Positions 46,172-57,978 of a stretch of DNA of 64,000 nt are shown in pieces. Each line of letters starts with the position of its first letter. Position 1 is the first letter of the stretch. The notes beneath the pieces were generated by a model, which was given only the letters and a program-made list of their open reading frames with translations, had not been told where the DNA came from and did not search any database. The position numbers and the translations under genes are program-made. The stretch comes from Prillingera fragicola. Its lineage: Eukaryota; Basidiomycota; Tremellomycetes; Trichosporonales; Trichosporonaceae. The stretch spans positions 248,001 to 312,000 of the forward strand of contig BEDY01000011.1 in assembly GCA_002335605.1 (NCBI GenBank), read 5' to 3'.

Positions 46172-48120
46172 TTAGTACTTCTCGTCGTCCTTGAGCTCGC
46201 GAGCAGTGTGGGTCGCGCGCTCGGTCTCGGACCACTCAAAGTCAAACTTGTTGAGCTCGCGGAAGTAGGTGGGGAAGATCCAGGCACAGAGGAACGACAC
46301 GCAAGCAAGGACGATCCAGGCAATGACGAGGTTGGGGTCGGTAAGAGCCTTGGAACACGCGAGCGAGATGGCGGCGGCAATGGCAGTGTTGAAGAGCGAG
46401 AGCGAGTAGACGAGACCCTTCATGCGTGCGGGCGAGCGAGTGTAAGCAAGCTCGTAGCCGGTAACGTTGACAAAGAGCTCTCCAACGGCGGGGAAGATGA
46501 TGATGGGAAGCTGCCACCAGAGCGAGACGGACGAGACACCCGCCTCACAGTGGGTAGCCATGTTTCCACATGGCGAGGTCTTGTAGATGCGGTCCTGGAT
46601 AATGGCGGCAGCGATACAGCCAATAGTCGCAAGGAGGAAACCAATACACATGCGGGTCATGGGCTTGAGGGGCCATCCGATCCTCTCCATGAAGGGGTAA
46701 AGACCGTAGGTGAGCATGGGGGTGGCGACAATAATCGAGATGGAGTTGAAGTTGTTGAGCAGGTCGTTGGGGAGACCGTCGAGCTTCATGGCAACCGACA
46801 TGTCGTTGAGAATGTTACCGAGACCGACCGAACCACCGTCGGCTAGCTGGAACACGGGGATGATGAGGAAGACACCGCAGGCGTTGAAAGTCTGGCGGAC
46901 CTCGTCAACAAACTTGTCGTCCCAGTGGATGAGGTTGGTGTCAAGGTGACCGTCACGCTCCTGGATGAATGAAGGCTTGGCCTTGTCCCACCAGGCCTGG
47001 CCGCCACGGCCCATGCGCTTCCAGCCGCCGTTCTTCATGCACTCCTTGATGACGCGGACAGTGTCGGGAACGACGGAACCCTGGGGAGCCTGCTTGATGA
47101 GGCGGGGCGAGCAGTACCAGAGAACGGGGGGCATGAGCATGTAGATGATACCAGGCAACAGGTAGGCGAGCCAGAAGCCGACAAGACGAGCCGAGTACTG
47201 GGTGGCCATCTGGAAGAGGGCGCCGACGTTGATGCAGAGGTAGAAGATCATGAGGTAACGCTGCACAGTGGCCGAGGGGTCGATAATGACACGCTCTCCC
47301 TTCTTGGTGTGGTGAATGGTGAGCTCCTTGACGGGAGACTGGTCACAGAGGAGGGGACCCAGGCAGGGCTTGATGAAGCCTGCGGCGAAAGCGAGGACAA
47401 GGACCGAGATGATGAAGGTGCCGAGCGACGCCTTTTGGTGCGCGAGAACCTGGGGGATGGCGGGAATAATGAGAATGGCGTGGGCAAAAGCACCGACAGC
47501 GGTACCGACACAGATGGTCTTGAAACGACCCCACTTGTTGTCGGCAATAACACCACCGAAAATAGGGATAACATAAGCCAGGAAGTTGAACATCTGGGTG
47601 ATGGCAGAGGCAGAGACCGAACCCATGCCGAGGGCACCGGCCGATTGGTCAAGACCAGCAGGGCCAGGAGCAACAGCACCGGCACCGTTACCGCCCTTGG
47701 GGAGCGGGTTGTTGATAAAGTTGTTGAAGGGGCCCTTGGTACCGTAGTACGAGGCACCTGTAAATGTCAGTATTCCGTGTAATTGCAATGCCACAGTAGT
47801 GGCTCCCCGGCCCTAAAAATTGTATTTTGGGAGTGGAGCCAAGAGATTACTCACGCTCAGCAAACTCGATCAAGCACATGGCCATGGCGACCACACTGGT
47901 GGTATGTCAGCATTGAAAAGGACAACGAAGGCTTTCCGAGCATGGTGGCTCGTGCTTGTACTCACGGCATACCGGCGGGAATGCGGCGGAGGGTGGCCAG
48001 GTCGGTGGGGGTAGGGTGGAGGGAGGGGTCGATGGCATCGGCAGACTGAACAACCGCTTGGTTGTCATTGTACGCCTTCTCCTCGTACTCCTTCGAGTTT
48101 TTGCGCTCAATCGCGGACAT
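46172..48120 (-). CDS. PTR2: PTR2-family proton-coupled di/tripeptide transporter
   Basis: Three exons (48120-47966, 47895-47855, 47757-46172) encode 593 residues of the POT/PTR family. Visible hallmarks: FAERASYYG after the first helix (the E-x-x-E/R-type motif), GGVIADNKWGRFKTI, the mid-protein FYLCINVGALF signature, and the late block SLWWQLPIIIFPAVGELFVNVTGYELAYTRSPARMKG, typical of fungal Ptr2. About 12 membrane segments can be traced. The hydrophilic N-terminus (about 50 residues) and the acidic C-tail are cytosolic in the family. It imports small peptides across the plasma membrane. Confidence 0.95.
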
Positions 48121-51037
48121 AATTGATAGATCAAGTGACGGGGGGGTTGTCTTTTCGTGTCAGCGCGACTAGCCGCCTTTATTTGATTCCAAAACGGTGA
48201 GGAGTGTCTGGTGGGGCCTGTTGGAGACGACCCTTGCCCCGCACACGACCCGCCGGCCGTCTACGAGCGTTGTTGGCAAACTCCTCACGGCAAAGAGACA
48301 ATATCGACCGAAATAGTGCCTAGAAGTGCACCACATGGTGCACAATCAGGATGACGCTTCGCCATGGAGCTTGCGACTGGCCAGTTCAGAGATGCAGGCA
48401 TGACAGGACCAGGAAAACCAGTTCGGATCTCCTTGGCAGGGGAGCCAGCGTTGCATCACCTGGGCTCGATTCGAGAAATGTAAAGGCAGATGAGCCGCTC
48501 CGAGCACTTGACAACATGGGGCCTCAGGGCACCAGGAGGGCGTCTCGACTCAAGCATGTCGGGCTCTGCACCCTTAGTGCATGATGTGCTCTGCGGATCA
48601 TCTGCCGTTTTCGGACCCTGTGTATGCACCACGTGTGGTCATGTGCACACTCCCTGACATCCCTCGGCGGCCAGCCTCGACCGCAGTTGCCGCCCATGCG
48701 ATCCACTTTGCCGGCCAATCGTCGAGGGAGCCGAAGCGGGTAAACAGCCTTGGCCGTTGTGCCGTGCCTTGCGTCGTCATGCGTCCTGCGCACTCACTGG
48801 CCAGATGCGTTCCGTGCAGATCGGGACATGTGTGCCTCTGGTCCGCTGCGGGCGGCTGCTTGGTTTGGATATGATGCCCACCGGCATTGTGACCGAATTC
48901 GTGGCTCAGGGTAGATACAGATGTTGCCCTTAGCTCGATAAGATGATTACAGCTCGCACTTATCATCACTGTTGTTGGCGCAATCTTACGGCCGACACTG
49001 CGCCTTCTACTCGATTCGTGCACGATATGGCGAGTTTTAAGGGCCCTAAAACGCAGATGGGACCGATGGTGTGCTAAAAAAATGTAGATTGTACGCAATG
49101 GTGCGTCGCGAACCAACGGCTTGATCCAAACACCGATTCGAGCGAGGCGTTGAGCAGGCATTGGCGGCAAGATCAGTGACCTAACGGCAGAGTGGGCACT
49201 AAGCGCTATGGCTGACAGAGTATTCGTGGCCGGTTGCGCAACGGGCTAGTGATTCCAGCTCGTACCAGGAACTGACAAAATGCGCGCTAGAACATCACAC
49301 CTTGCGACTACCGCGCTTGCTGAACAGCGGAACGGGTCTGTTGGCGTCGCGGTTGCGGCCTAGGCACCTGGTAAGGTTATCGTATCTGCGGGTTGTGCGA
49401 AGTCAGTAGGTCGACAGGCAGCGGAGAGCGTTCCCAAACAATGACGGGGTTATTAAAAGACTGGTAGCACGCTGTACCATGCCTTCGGCAGGAATGATCC
49501 CCTTATCATCGCCCTTTCTCGTATAAGGAGAGTTTATCTATCGCAATTGCCTTCTTTTTGACCGCAGATTCCGCGCTGCTCACCATTTCGATGCTCGTCA
49601 ACAACTGATGGACGCGTTCGTTGGTGCCACATCTTCAATGTGAGTGTGCCACTCTCCCAAACGGGCTCGGACAGATCGCCGAGAAATTGGAAAAGTGTGC
49701 TCATGCAATTCAGCCAAATTCGTCTTGTTGGATGGCATGTCTGCGGTACCCATCGGCTGCAGGATGGTATGCAAGCGCTGCCCACCCCCGATCGACCTGC
49801 CAAGTCCAATGGCTCCATGGGGCCCAAGCATGTACATGTGCTGCGCCCCACTATGCTCCGGCCCGTCGTTCGTCAAGATCGCCAGCGCAGTCCAGTCTAC
49901 CCCGCGACGGAGACCATGGCAAAAGTGTAGAGGGATGCGGGGTTCATCGCACTGTCTAAAGCGACAAGAGCCGGCGATGCCTGCCTTTGCCGGCTAAGGG
50001 ACTTTCGGACCACCAACCGCCCAACGTGCAACCGTGGCATATTCAAGCTCCTGCCCGTACTGCGCATCATCAACCATGTGGTACCTACGGAGGTCGCCGC
50101 TGCTCGATACGAAATGGGGTTTCATGGACGATGAGATTCAAAACATCATAGCCAAGACCAGCCAAGACGGGCACACATGAACTGGCAACGGCGAGCGGTG
50201 AGCAACCAGAAACCCCGGGAAACGTACACTCGATGTGCGTACCACAACAGCTCACTGGCGCACTACAGCCGCAGGACAATCGCCCCACGGTGACGTGTGT
50301 GGTATGAACTCTTCAAGGCGGCATCAGCCGCCTCCCACAGCAGGTCACAAGTGACCGCAAAGCTCACCGTGTTGCAACGGCAAGCGGTGAACAACCAGAA
50401 AGCCCGGAAAAAAACTCGACGTGCGTACCACAACAGATCACCGGCGGACTACAGCCTACAGGATAATCGATCCACAGTGACGTGTGTGGTATGATCTCTC
50501 CAAGGGCAACATGCCGCAGCAGGTAACGAGTGGCGGCAAATCTCACCCTGTTAAGCAGTCACCAGGACATCAGCCGTAGTCGTCAACCGTCGGCTGACAT
50601 GAGCAACAACTGCTTCCGAATGCAGAGGAGACAACGAGCTTGCGCGAGAGCCCAGAATGGTCCACCAGTGATCAAACCCGCTGTCGTTTTTATCGAGTCG
50701 GAAGAGGACGTACGTGAACCGAGGGTAGAGAGGCACGCTCGCGGGCTCCCCGACCTCGTGACCTCAGTAACCTGTCACTTGCAATCTCACTCGCAATCAC
50801 AAACGAGCCTTTGAGACCTGAGGAACCACGCTACTTCTAATGATGTCTGTTATGCCTATGACGTGTTTTCATGATTGTCTACGCATTCCCATTACGCGAG
50901 TTGAGAGGGTAAAGTTTTGAAATGGCTCGTCACCAAGCTCTTTGAGATGCCAGGAAACTTTGAAATGATAATAATACTACAAGCCTAACTGCTGATGCTC
51001 TTTGCTTATCCTGTCGCACGCCTAGATGCACTGATCA
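48121..51037. other. 2.9-kb region without a recognisable gene
   Basis: Between the PTR2 start and the stop of the acyl-CoA dehydrogenase (both minus). Several open frames of about 60-190 codons exist on both strands but overlap one another and show no family features. The left part should hold the PTR2 promoter. An imperfect tandem duplication lies at 50184-50552. No tRNA, terminal repeats or transposase are seen. Confidence 0.5.
50184..50552. repeat. imperfect tandem duplication, about 190 bp and 179 bp
   Basis: The block starting ggcaacggcgagcggtgag (50184-50373) is repeated from about 50374 (gcaacggcaagcggtgaac). Shared words in order include gtgcgtaccacaacag, actacagcc, gtgacgtgtgtggtatga and gcagcaggt. 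The copies differ by many substitutions and a few small indels, so the duplication is old. Confidence 0.8.
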
Positions 51038-52884
51038 CTACAAGCGCTGGTCCTTTGGCATGTTCTTCATTCTGCACGGTGTCAGCAACGTTATCCTGAT
51101 CTTGGCCACAATGAACACTCACGCTTGGCGCACACCCAAGTCACCGAGTACCTCCTCGGCGCCGCCGAGAATAGCGTCAAACTTGCGGGTGCGATGGATT
51201 TGCTCAATGTGGCGTCCCATGCCAGTCTTGGTGAGAGCACGGCCACCAAAGATCATGACAGCCTCGTCCGAGACCTCTGCCAGGGTCCTAGACGCGAGCA
51301 TTTTGAGGAAGGCAATGGGGCCAGCGAGGTTGCGCGACTGCTCGGCGTACGTCATGTTGCTCATCTGATAAGCAATGTGCTCGAGGTAGGTCTGTGCGGC
51401 CTCTGTCTTGGCGATCATTCCGGCCAGCCTGGGTTTGGGTCAGCTTCACGTTCCTCGTGGCGGCGCCGCCCGGCTTGGTGGCGCCGTGGTGTCGGATGCT
51501 ACTCACTTTGCGCGAATGACGGGCTGGCCGAGCAAGGGCTGACCAAAGACCATGCGCTGCGAGGCCCACAGGAGACACTCCTCGACGGCCTTGCGGCAGT
51601 AGCGAATAGTCTGAGCGGCAATCATGAAGCGCTCGTGGTTGAAGTTGGAGAGGACAACCTTGAGACCGTTGTTCTCGCCGCCCATCAAGTTTTCGTTGGG
51701 CACCTTGACGTCGTCAAACGTGACGTACGAAGTACCAGCGGTCGAACCGTAGGCAGTCTTGATGGGCTTGGTGTTGACACCGGGCCCGCGCTCGACAAAG
51801 AACACGGTCAGAGCCTTGCCGGTTTTGCACGCGACGGTAAAGTAGTCGGCATTGACACCACCAGTGATCCACTTCTTGGTACCGTTAATGATCCAACCGC
51901 TGCCGTCGGCAGCCTTGACCGCCTCGCACTGCAGTCCAGCGACATCAGAGCCAGCAAATGCCTCAGAGATGGCGAGGCAGATAATCTTCTCGCCCTCAAG
52001 CACCTCACGCGTAACCTTGGTGCGCAGCGGCTCCTGGGCAAAGTTCATCACGGGTGGCAGACCAATGACCATGTTGCCGCCCGCGCCGTCAATGTAGCCA
52101 CGGCCGCCGCAAAGCGCAATTTCCTGGTTGACAATGAGCTCGCTAGAGAGTCAGCTACGTCCCTTGTATCACACACCACTGTAACGTACTGGAAGTAGTC
52201 AAACTCCTCTCCCTTGACCACACCGCCCATGAGCTCCTTCCCGTGCAGGTGCTTTCCGGGACCCATGCGCATGTGGTTGAATCCAGTCTCGCCCATGGCC
52301 TTGAGGACCGAGTCGGACGGCTTCTTGCCGCTCTCCTCACAAGCCTGGGCGTCGGGGCCATAGACCTCGTTGACAAACTTGCGGCACGCTGTGTGTGTGT
52401 CAGTCTCCAACATATCCCGATGGGAATCGCCACTCCACAAGCCCGCTCACCCTTCTGGAGACGCCTGTGCGAGTCGTTGTAGTACGGCGTCTTGTACTCC
52501 TTGCTCAACCACGCAGCCTCGGCATAAGGAACGTTGCTGACCTCGTCCGACTTGATGGTGCGGATCTGCTCCTTCTGGCCCTTGATCTGCCCCACACGGA
52601 GACGCTGGTACTGGGGCTTGAGCAGGACTTCGTGACGGTGCAGGCCAAAGAAGACGGTCGTAGCGTCCTTGCCGGCAACGTTGGCGTCCGTCAGGACACC
52701 CAGACCGCCAGGGTGGAATTTGCCAAAGCGAGATAAGTCGTAGACGATCGAGTCGATGATGATCCACAGGTCGCCAGCCTTGTTGTGCTTCTCCAATCAG
52801 TTACGCGCCTTTCTGGCGACAGTGGCCACTCACCTGAGCGACCTCGTCGGTCGTGTATTCCTTGAGAGCAGTAGCAGTAGTCAT
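51038..52884 (-). CDS. cytochrome b5-acyl-CoA dehydrogenase fusion
   Basis: Six exons (52884-52834, 52790-52451, 52388-52190, 52142-51507, 51428-51123, 51071-51038) encode 521 residues. An N-terminal cytochrome b5 domain (about 8-85) shows both haem histidines, in FGKFHPGG and FFGLHRHEV. An acyl-CoA dehydrogenase domain follows (about 125-510), with AISEAFAGSDVAGLQCEA, WIINGTKKWITGG, NFNHERFMIAAQTIRYCRKA and EVSDEAVMIFGGRALTKTGMG. It probably oxidises an acyl-CoA with FAD and passes electrons through the haem; the substrate is unknown. The last exon adds only AMKNMPKDQRL; the terminal QRL resembles a weak peroxisomal PTS1 but is not the consensus. Fusions of this kind are known in fungi. Confidence 0.9.
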
Positions 52885-53400
52885 GCTGGACAGATGATAG
52901 GGCAATGCATGCGTACCCCTTGATCCCACACCTCTTTAAAGACGTGCACACCTCGGTTGATGTGGGGAGCCCCGTGTGTGGAGGGCTCAACATTTCGGTC
53001 AAAGACTAGGCCCGGTCCATACCCGCGGTCAAGTCAAGGCCGTAGCCGAAGTCGGCGGGGATGGCACGGAAAGAATGTTGCTTAATGTCCGCCAGCCAAT
53101 AGCAACGTTGCCAAAGGTCGTCGTGCTGCAGGCCAGAGTGAGCACAAGCCAGGTGTTGCAGGGGGTTAAGGTGGGCTCGTGCATCGTTGCGTCTGGTCGT
53201 GCGTGGCTGTAGACGCATGCTGCAAACTGCAACGATGGAGGCATGGCCGGCACTAGATGGTTGGCGAGTCCTAGCTTGGACACCATGTCCCTGGCCATGC
53301 CATCGTCGCTCTACGACTGGCGCTTCGTTGGTCTGGCATAGCAGTAATGGCAAAATACATATAGCGATACACAAGTAGTACATATCGTCAATCATGCACT
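52885..53400. promoter_or_regulatory. promoter region of the b5-acyl-CoA dehydrogenase gene
   Basis: 516 bp between this gene's start and the stop of the next minus-strand gene. No other feature is recognised. Confidence 0.4.
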
Positions 53401-55482
53401 CTAATCCTCCTCCATAGCGTCGCGATCCCGATACCGTGCCGCTTCCTGTTGCTCGCGCGCCTCGCGCACCTGCGCCTCAAACTGGCCCGCACCTAGCGAC
53501 AGCAGCCCAAGACTTCCCAGACTCGGCGGCGCTGCTCCTTGCATCGCTGCAGCATTCACTGCTGCTGATGCTCCCTGGCCGGCAGGGATGAAGGGACCGC
53601 CGAGGGGGCGGCTTGGCCCAGTCAGCCCTCCAGTACCAATTGAGCTGGAGAGAACACCAGAAGTGCTACCGATGCTCAATGCTGGTGAAGCCGCACGTGA
53701 GCGGCTCGCCATGGGTCGGGTGTAAGGGTGGCTAGGCTTTGCTGGACGCGTCGAGCCGGCGAGGCTGAGATAGCCGGGCGATCCCATGGCGAGGGACGAG
53801 GTCACGAGTGGGACGTGGGAAGGGCTCGACGGTATGGGAATCGAGCACGACTTGGATGGTGACAGCGCCGCGTTTTGGAACGGCGACGGCGAGCCACCAC
53901 GGGGTCGCTTGTATGGGTCAAACCTCTCTTCGGCAGCAGCTACTCTGTCAACTCTGATGACACGATTGTGACCGTCGTGGGACTTACCTTTGCGTTTCCC
54001 TGATCGTATTGTTGGGGGGGGATCGCGATACTGCATCATGCCGGGACTGGCCACGGACATGGCCGTTGGCGAGGCCGCCAGTTCGGCCTTCTCCACTGTC
54101 GGACTTCCCAGTGGCGTTGCCGAACCACTCATGCCGAGAGTACCAAAGGCCACGGGCAATTGTAGGCCCGTTCCCGGCGATGGTGCGACGCGTGCTAGAC
54201 CGTTACCGTTGCCATTCTTTGTTTGTCCCGGCGGCGTCGGGTTAGCACGCGAGCCACCGGGTGTACTCGTGCCAGAACCAGATCGGTGGAAAGCAGATGA
54301 GCTCCCACTCGACGCTGGACGATCGAGGTCCATGACACTGGCAAACGCAGAATTGACTGCGCCTGCAGCCGAGTTGTTTTGCCACTCGATTGGCATGTCC
54401 TCCATCATGTCGTCTGAATCTGTATCGCTGCTAGCCGCCCGCCATCGGGAACCAATGCTTAATCGATGCGTCGTGAAATCATCATCGTCGTCGTCATCAT
54501 CGCCGCCGACCATCTCTGGGAACCTGCCTCGCGAACCGCGCATGTTGCGCCTCTGTCGCGGAGTCAAGGGCAAGGCGCTTGGATGCGAGGTGATCAGGCG
54601 CTGGAGACGAGCCTCGGATCGCATCTCATGTTCGAGGGGCGAGTGCTCGGAAATGAGCGTGGCGAGCAGGGCGCCAGGTAAAGGCCGGCCCTGGAAAGGG
54701 GGGTGCGAACCGCTTAGGGGAGCGCTATCATCGCCGTCCAGCTCTTTGCCCCTGCTGAATCGTCTCGCCTGGAGATGGGTGGGAAGCCACTTGAGCGGCG
54801 ACCGCGCCGTCTCGTCCGTGTCCATTGCCATTGAGGCTCGTCGGTCGTCACCGCCGTTCTCACCTAGGCTACGCCCGGCGCCCAGCGGTGGTGCAGGAGA
54901 TGTACTAGTCGTGAGGCCTTCTATGGGAATGGGAGGAGCAGAGGATGTGCGAGTTGGTGTTCCCGCCAGAGATGTAAAGGGCGCGACGCCCCAGCGCGGC
55001 AACGGCTGGGCTTGGGTAGGTCCCGTGGTGGCAACGTGACTTGGCTGTCCCATCCCAGGTCCGCCAGTGGCGCTGGACAGACTCATGCTGGTTGGAGATA
55101 CAGAACGGTCCTGTACTGTGGTGGGCGCAGGTGCTGGAGTGTCGGTTCGGCCAGTGAGGGAGAGGAGGGATGGGCGGCGAAGGCGGCGGGTCGACAGGGT
55201 GCCAGCAGTCGGCGGCGAAGTCGTCGCGACGGGGCTTGTTGCCGTGTGGGACTGGGATTGTGCCTGTGGCTCTCGATTGAAGACAGAAGCTGTCGGGAGT
55301 ACTGCTGCTGGTGAAGCTAGTCCAAAGGCGCTTGTGCTTGCTGCAAAGCGTATGGGCGAGACTGGACCACTTCGAGCAGCAGCAGCCGCCGCCGTCGGGG
55401 CTTGCGTCTGAAGCGCGAGTTTGGGCGTTATGGGTCGCTGCCCAGTCTCATCGTCTTCTATGAGAGCTGGAAACGCGTGCAT
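53401..55482 (-). CDS. large intrinsically disordered protein of unknown function
   Basis: A single open frame without introns encodes 693 residues from MHAFPALIEDDETGQRP. Composition is dominated by Ser, Pro, Thr, Ala and Gly. Noted segments: an Asp run (DDDDDDDD) near the middle, SALPLTPRQRRNMRGSRG, SGKRKGKSHDGHNR followed by ERFDPYKRPRGG (a likely basic nuclear signal), and a C-terminal helical QVREAREQQEAARYRDR. Many SP/TP sites suggest kinase regulation. I recognise no domain. The frame remains open upstream to about 55770, but this Met is the first that leaves room for a promoter facing the GYP1 gene. Coding status is supported by an uninterrupted 2-kb frame. Confidence 0.7.
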   Translation of the reverse strand: MHAFPALIEDDETGQRPITPKLALQTQAPTAAAAAARSGPVSPIRFAASTSAFGLASPAAVLPTASVFNREPQAQSQSHTATSPVATTSPPTAGTLSTRRLRRPSLLSLTGRTDTPAPAPTTVQDRSVSPTSMSLSSATGGPGMGQPSHVATTGPTQAQPLPRWGVAPFTSLAGTPTRTSSAPPIPIEGLTTSTSPAPPLGAGRSLGENGGDDRRASMAMDTDETARSPLKWLPTHLQARRFSRGKELDGDDSAPLSGSHPPFQGRPLPGALLATLISEHSPLEHEMRSEARLQRLITSHPSALPLTPRQRRNMRGSRGRFPEMVGGDDDDDDDDFTTHRLSIGSRWRAASSDTDSDDMMEDMPIEWQNNSAAGAVNSAFASVMDLDRPASSGSSSAFHRSGSGTSTPGGSRANPTPPGQTKNGNGNGLARVAPSPGTGLQLPVAFGTLGMSGSATPLGSPTVEKAELAASPTAMSVASPGMMQYRDPPPTIRSGKRKGKSHDGHNRVIRVDRVAAAEERFDPYKRPRGGSPSPFQNAALSPSKSCSIPIPSSPSHVPLVTSSLAMGSPGYLSLAGSTRPAKPSHPYTRPMASRSRAASPALSIGSTSGVLSSSIGTGGLTGPSRPLGGPFIPAGQGASAAVNAAAMQGAAPPSLGSLGLLSLGAGQFEAQVREAREQQEAARYRDRDAMEED

Positions 55483-55802
55483 GAGGTAGCGGGGTCGATT
55501 ATGATGCTGTAGGATGGATGTCAAGCATGGTTGAGACTCGAGGTGGATGCGTTCAAGCCAAATGGATGTGGTGACGGCAACTGGACTGAGCAGCTCGAAC
55601 TCGAACTTGGGCAGCACCAGCCAGAGAGTCGTCAGGCACGCGCATCTATCCGGCAACAATGTCTCTCTCTCTCTTGGGCCATTGTCAGTGTCCACCTGCA
55701 AACCTCCTCCACGTCCTTGACCACAACATTGTCGCACATTCTTTCCTAGACCCACCACTCTCTCCTTCATCCACTACCCCCCCTCCTCCTCCTCATGCCC
55801 AC
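55483..55802. promoter_or_regulatory. divergent promoter, orphan gene / GYP1-like gene
   Basis: 320 bp between starts. The plus-strand side is C/T-rich just before the GYP1-like ATG (about 55680-55800). Confidence 0.45.
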
Positions 55803-57747
55803 ATGAACCCCCCGGCAGCTCCGCCCGCGCGCCCCCACTCGGCGCATCCGTACATGTCGCTGCCTTCCGGCCTGTTTCGGAGCTCCAGCAACACGAGCAA
55901 GCCAGGTCACGCACGGCCTGCAAGTACAAGAGCAAGTGGCTCGCTCAGCAGCTTGGGCAGGACTGTTCAGCCAGGTGGCGCAGATTGGGATGATGCATGG
56001 GACTCGTCCTCGGACAAGGACGGAGAGGATGACGAAGGGTTCCATGACGATGTCGACGGGGCTGGTCAGCGCATCATAGGGGCTGGCCCCAGCATATCCT
56101 CGTCACCGGACGCGACAGCAACCACTGCCACTGCGGCGCCCATACCCATCCGACAGCGGATGGCAGGCTCACCGCCTGCAGGTGGATCAGGGGGGTCAAT
56201 ATCAACGTCGTGGGTGAGCGCGTCGTTTCACCCAACGCCAGCGCGCTCCACACCACCCATTTCGGATCCCTCTGCATTGGCCGCCGCCGCGGACGCGCCC
56301 TCGGACAGCACAGCCTCGACCACACCAGCAATCACAAAGCTTCCACCAGGCGGCGCTTGGGAGCTTGTCGAGCCGTCAGATGCAGCAGAACCTGACCAAG
56401 AGCCTTGCCCCACAGCTGGGCGCGAGGCCGTGCGCTCTGATGCCGATGATGTTTTGCGAGGTACGTGCTGCAGATCAGGACTCGCGCTGACTCCGTAGAC
56501 CCCATGCAGCTACTGTCGGGTCTCTCGCTGGCAAGTAACCCAACATCACCACTTAGCCCCAGTGCACCGCGTACCCCGGGTCATGAGTCGCCGCGCCCCT
56601 CGTCGGGCCGGTCAGTCTCCGGCGTGTCGCGACAGCGGTCGGTGCGCACTGAGCGCCGCCGCGAGCGGTTTGGCCGGGTGCTCGCGGGAGACATGGGCAC
56701 GGCTGTGGACATTGGAGAGTTGAAGCGCCTTGCATGGTCTGGAGTGCCAGACGAAGTGCGGCCGATTGTTTGGCAACTATTGTTGGTGAGTTTCAGGCGA
56801 CAAGGCACACTCGCTGACTTTCAGAATTACCTTCCCCTTCCTGTTCAGCCTCGTCTCGCCACCCTCTCCCGCAAGAGGAAAGAGTATGCGCAGCTAGTCG
56901 AGCAGTGCTTTGGCCGGGGCCAGGCCTCATTGGATCAACAGGTGCGCGACCTCGAATAGAATATCAACTAACATTGCAGATCTGGCACCAAATCGAGATT
57001 GACGTTCCCCGCACGCGCCCCGGCGCACCACTCTGGTCATGTCCCGCAACACAGCGCGCGCTTGAGCGAATCCTCTACGTCTGGGCGATCCGACACCCGG
57101 CCTCGGGCTACGTGCAGGGCATCAACGACCTCGCGACGCCCTTCTTCGAAGTCTTCCTCTCGGCCTACGTGTCAGTCGACCCGGAAGTCTTTGATGTCGA
57201 GCACCTCCCCGACACTGTGTTGGCGGCAGTGGAAGCAGACGCTTTCTGGTGCCTCACAAAGCTCCTCGACGGGATCCAAGACCACTACATCTCTCAGCAA
57301 CCGGGTATCCAGCGTCTCGTGAAACGCATGGGCGAGCTCGTGAAGCGCATCGACGCGCCTCTCGCGACGCATTTTGAAGAGCAGGGTGTCGAGTTCATGC
57401 AGTTTGCATTCAGGTGGATGAACTGCCTGCTCATGCGCGAGATCAACGTCAAATGCACCATTCGCATGTGGGACACATACCTCTCCGAGGGCGCCGACGC
57501 CTTCAGTACCTTCCACCTCTACGTTTGTTCGGCTCTGCTCGTCAAGTTTAGCGACCGGCTGCGCGAGATGGACTTTCAGGAAATCATCATGTTCCTCCAG
57601 CGCCTGCCGACGACAAATTGGACAGATCATGACATTGAGCTCTTGCTGTCCGAGGCATTTGTACTAAAGTCGGTCTGGCAGGGCGCCGAAAACCACTTTG
57701 CCAACATGCCCAATGGGCAGAACAACTTTGGCATGCTTGGGAGGTAG
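55803..57747 (+). CDS. GYP1: TBC-domain Rab GTPase-activating protein, GYP1-like
   Basis: Four exons (55803-56460, 56499-56785, 56825-56941, 56980-57747) encode 609 residues. The N-terminal about 300 residues are disordered, Ser/Pro-rich, with an acidic patch. The TBC domain follows: GELKRLAWSGVPDEVRPIVWQLLL, arginine finger IEIDVPRT (Arg about residue 365), glutamine finger YVQGIND (about 400), FWCLTKLLDGIQDHY, FMQFAFRWMNCLLMRE and IRMWDTYLSEG. This order and spacing match Gyp1/TBC1D22, Golgi GAPs for Ypt1/Rab33-type GTPases. Both catalytic fingers are intact, so it should be active. Confidence 0.93.
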
Positions 57748-57978
57748 CCAGCGGGCTGGAGGCGGGTTGTAGTAGATGGCCACACACGTCAGTGTGGTTG
57801 AGGGGGGTGACGCGAGATCTGGGAGGGCAATTGCTCCACCACACATAATAGCACATACGCATCAATGCAGTTTACATGCCATGCTGACTCGGTGCCGCCA
57901 AGTTGGGCGTGTGGTCACAAACGCTACACTTTATTGCTGCTGCTGTCTCTACAGATACTGCTGTGCTCTAGTCTGCCC

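Noticed and set aside
48598..49170. A minus-strand open frame of 190 codons containing HEFGHNAGGHH, which fits the metzincin zinc-protease pattern HExxHxxGxxH
   Set aside because: No other metalloprotease feature surrounds it; the rest is Arg/His/Thr-rich noise and other frames of similar length overlap on both strands. A single motif match is best taken as chance.
49534..49997. Several overlapping open frames of about 90-117 codons on both strands
   Set aside because: All frames in this GC-balanced stretch are open at once and none shows a conserved motif.
51125..52198. A 357-codon plus-strand open frame
   Set aside because: It lies antisense to the acyl-CoA dehydrogenase and crosses its introns; no family resemblance.
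53990..55039. A 349-codon plus-strand open frame
   Set aside because: Antisense to the longer disordered gene; Ser/Arg/Gly low complexity. The minus-strand frame is twice as long and uninterrupted.
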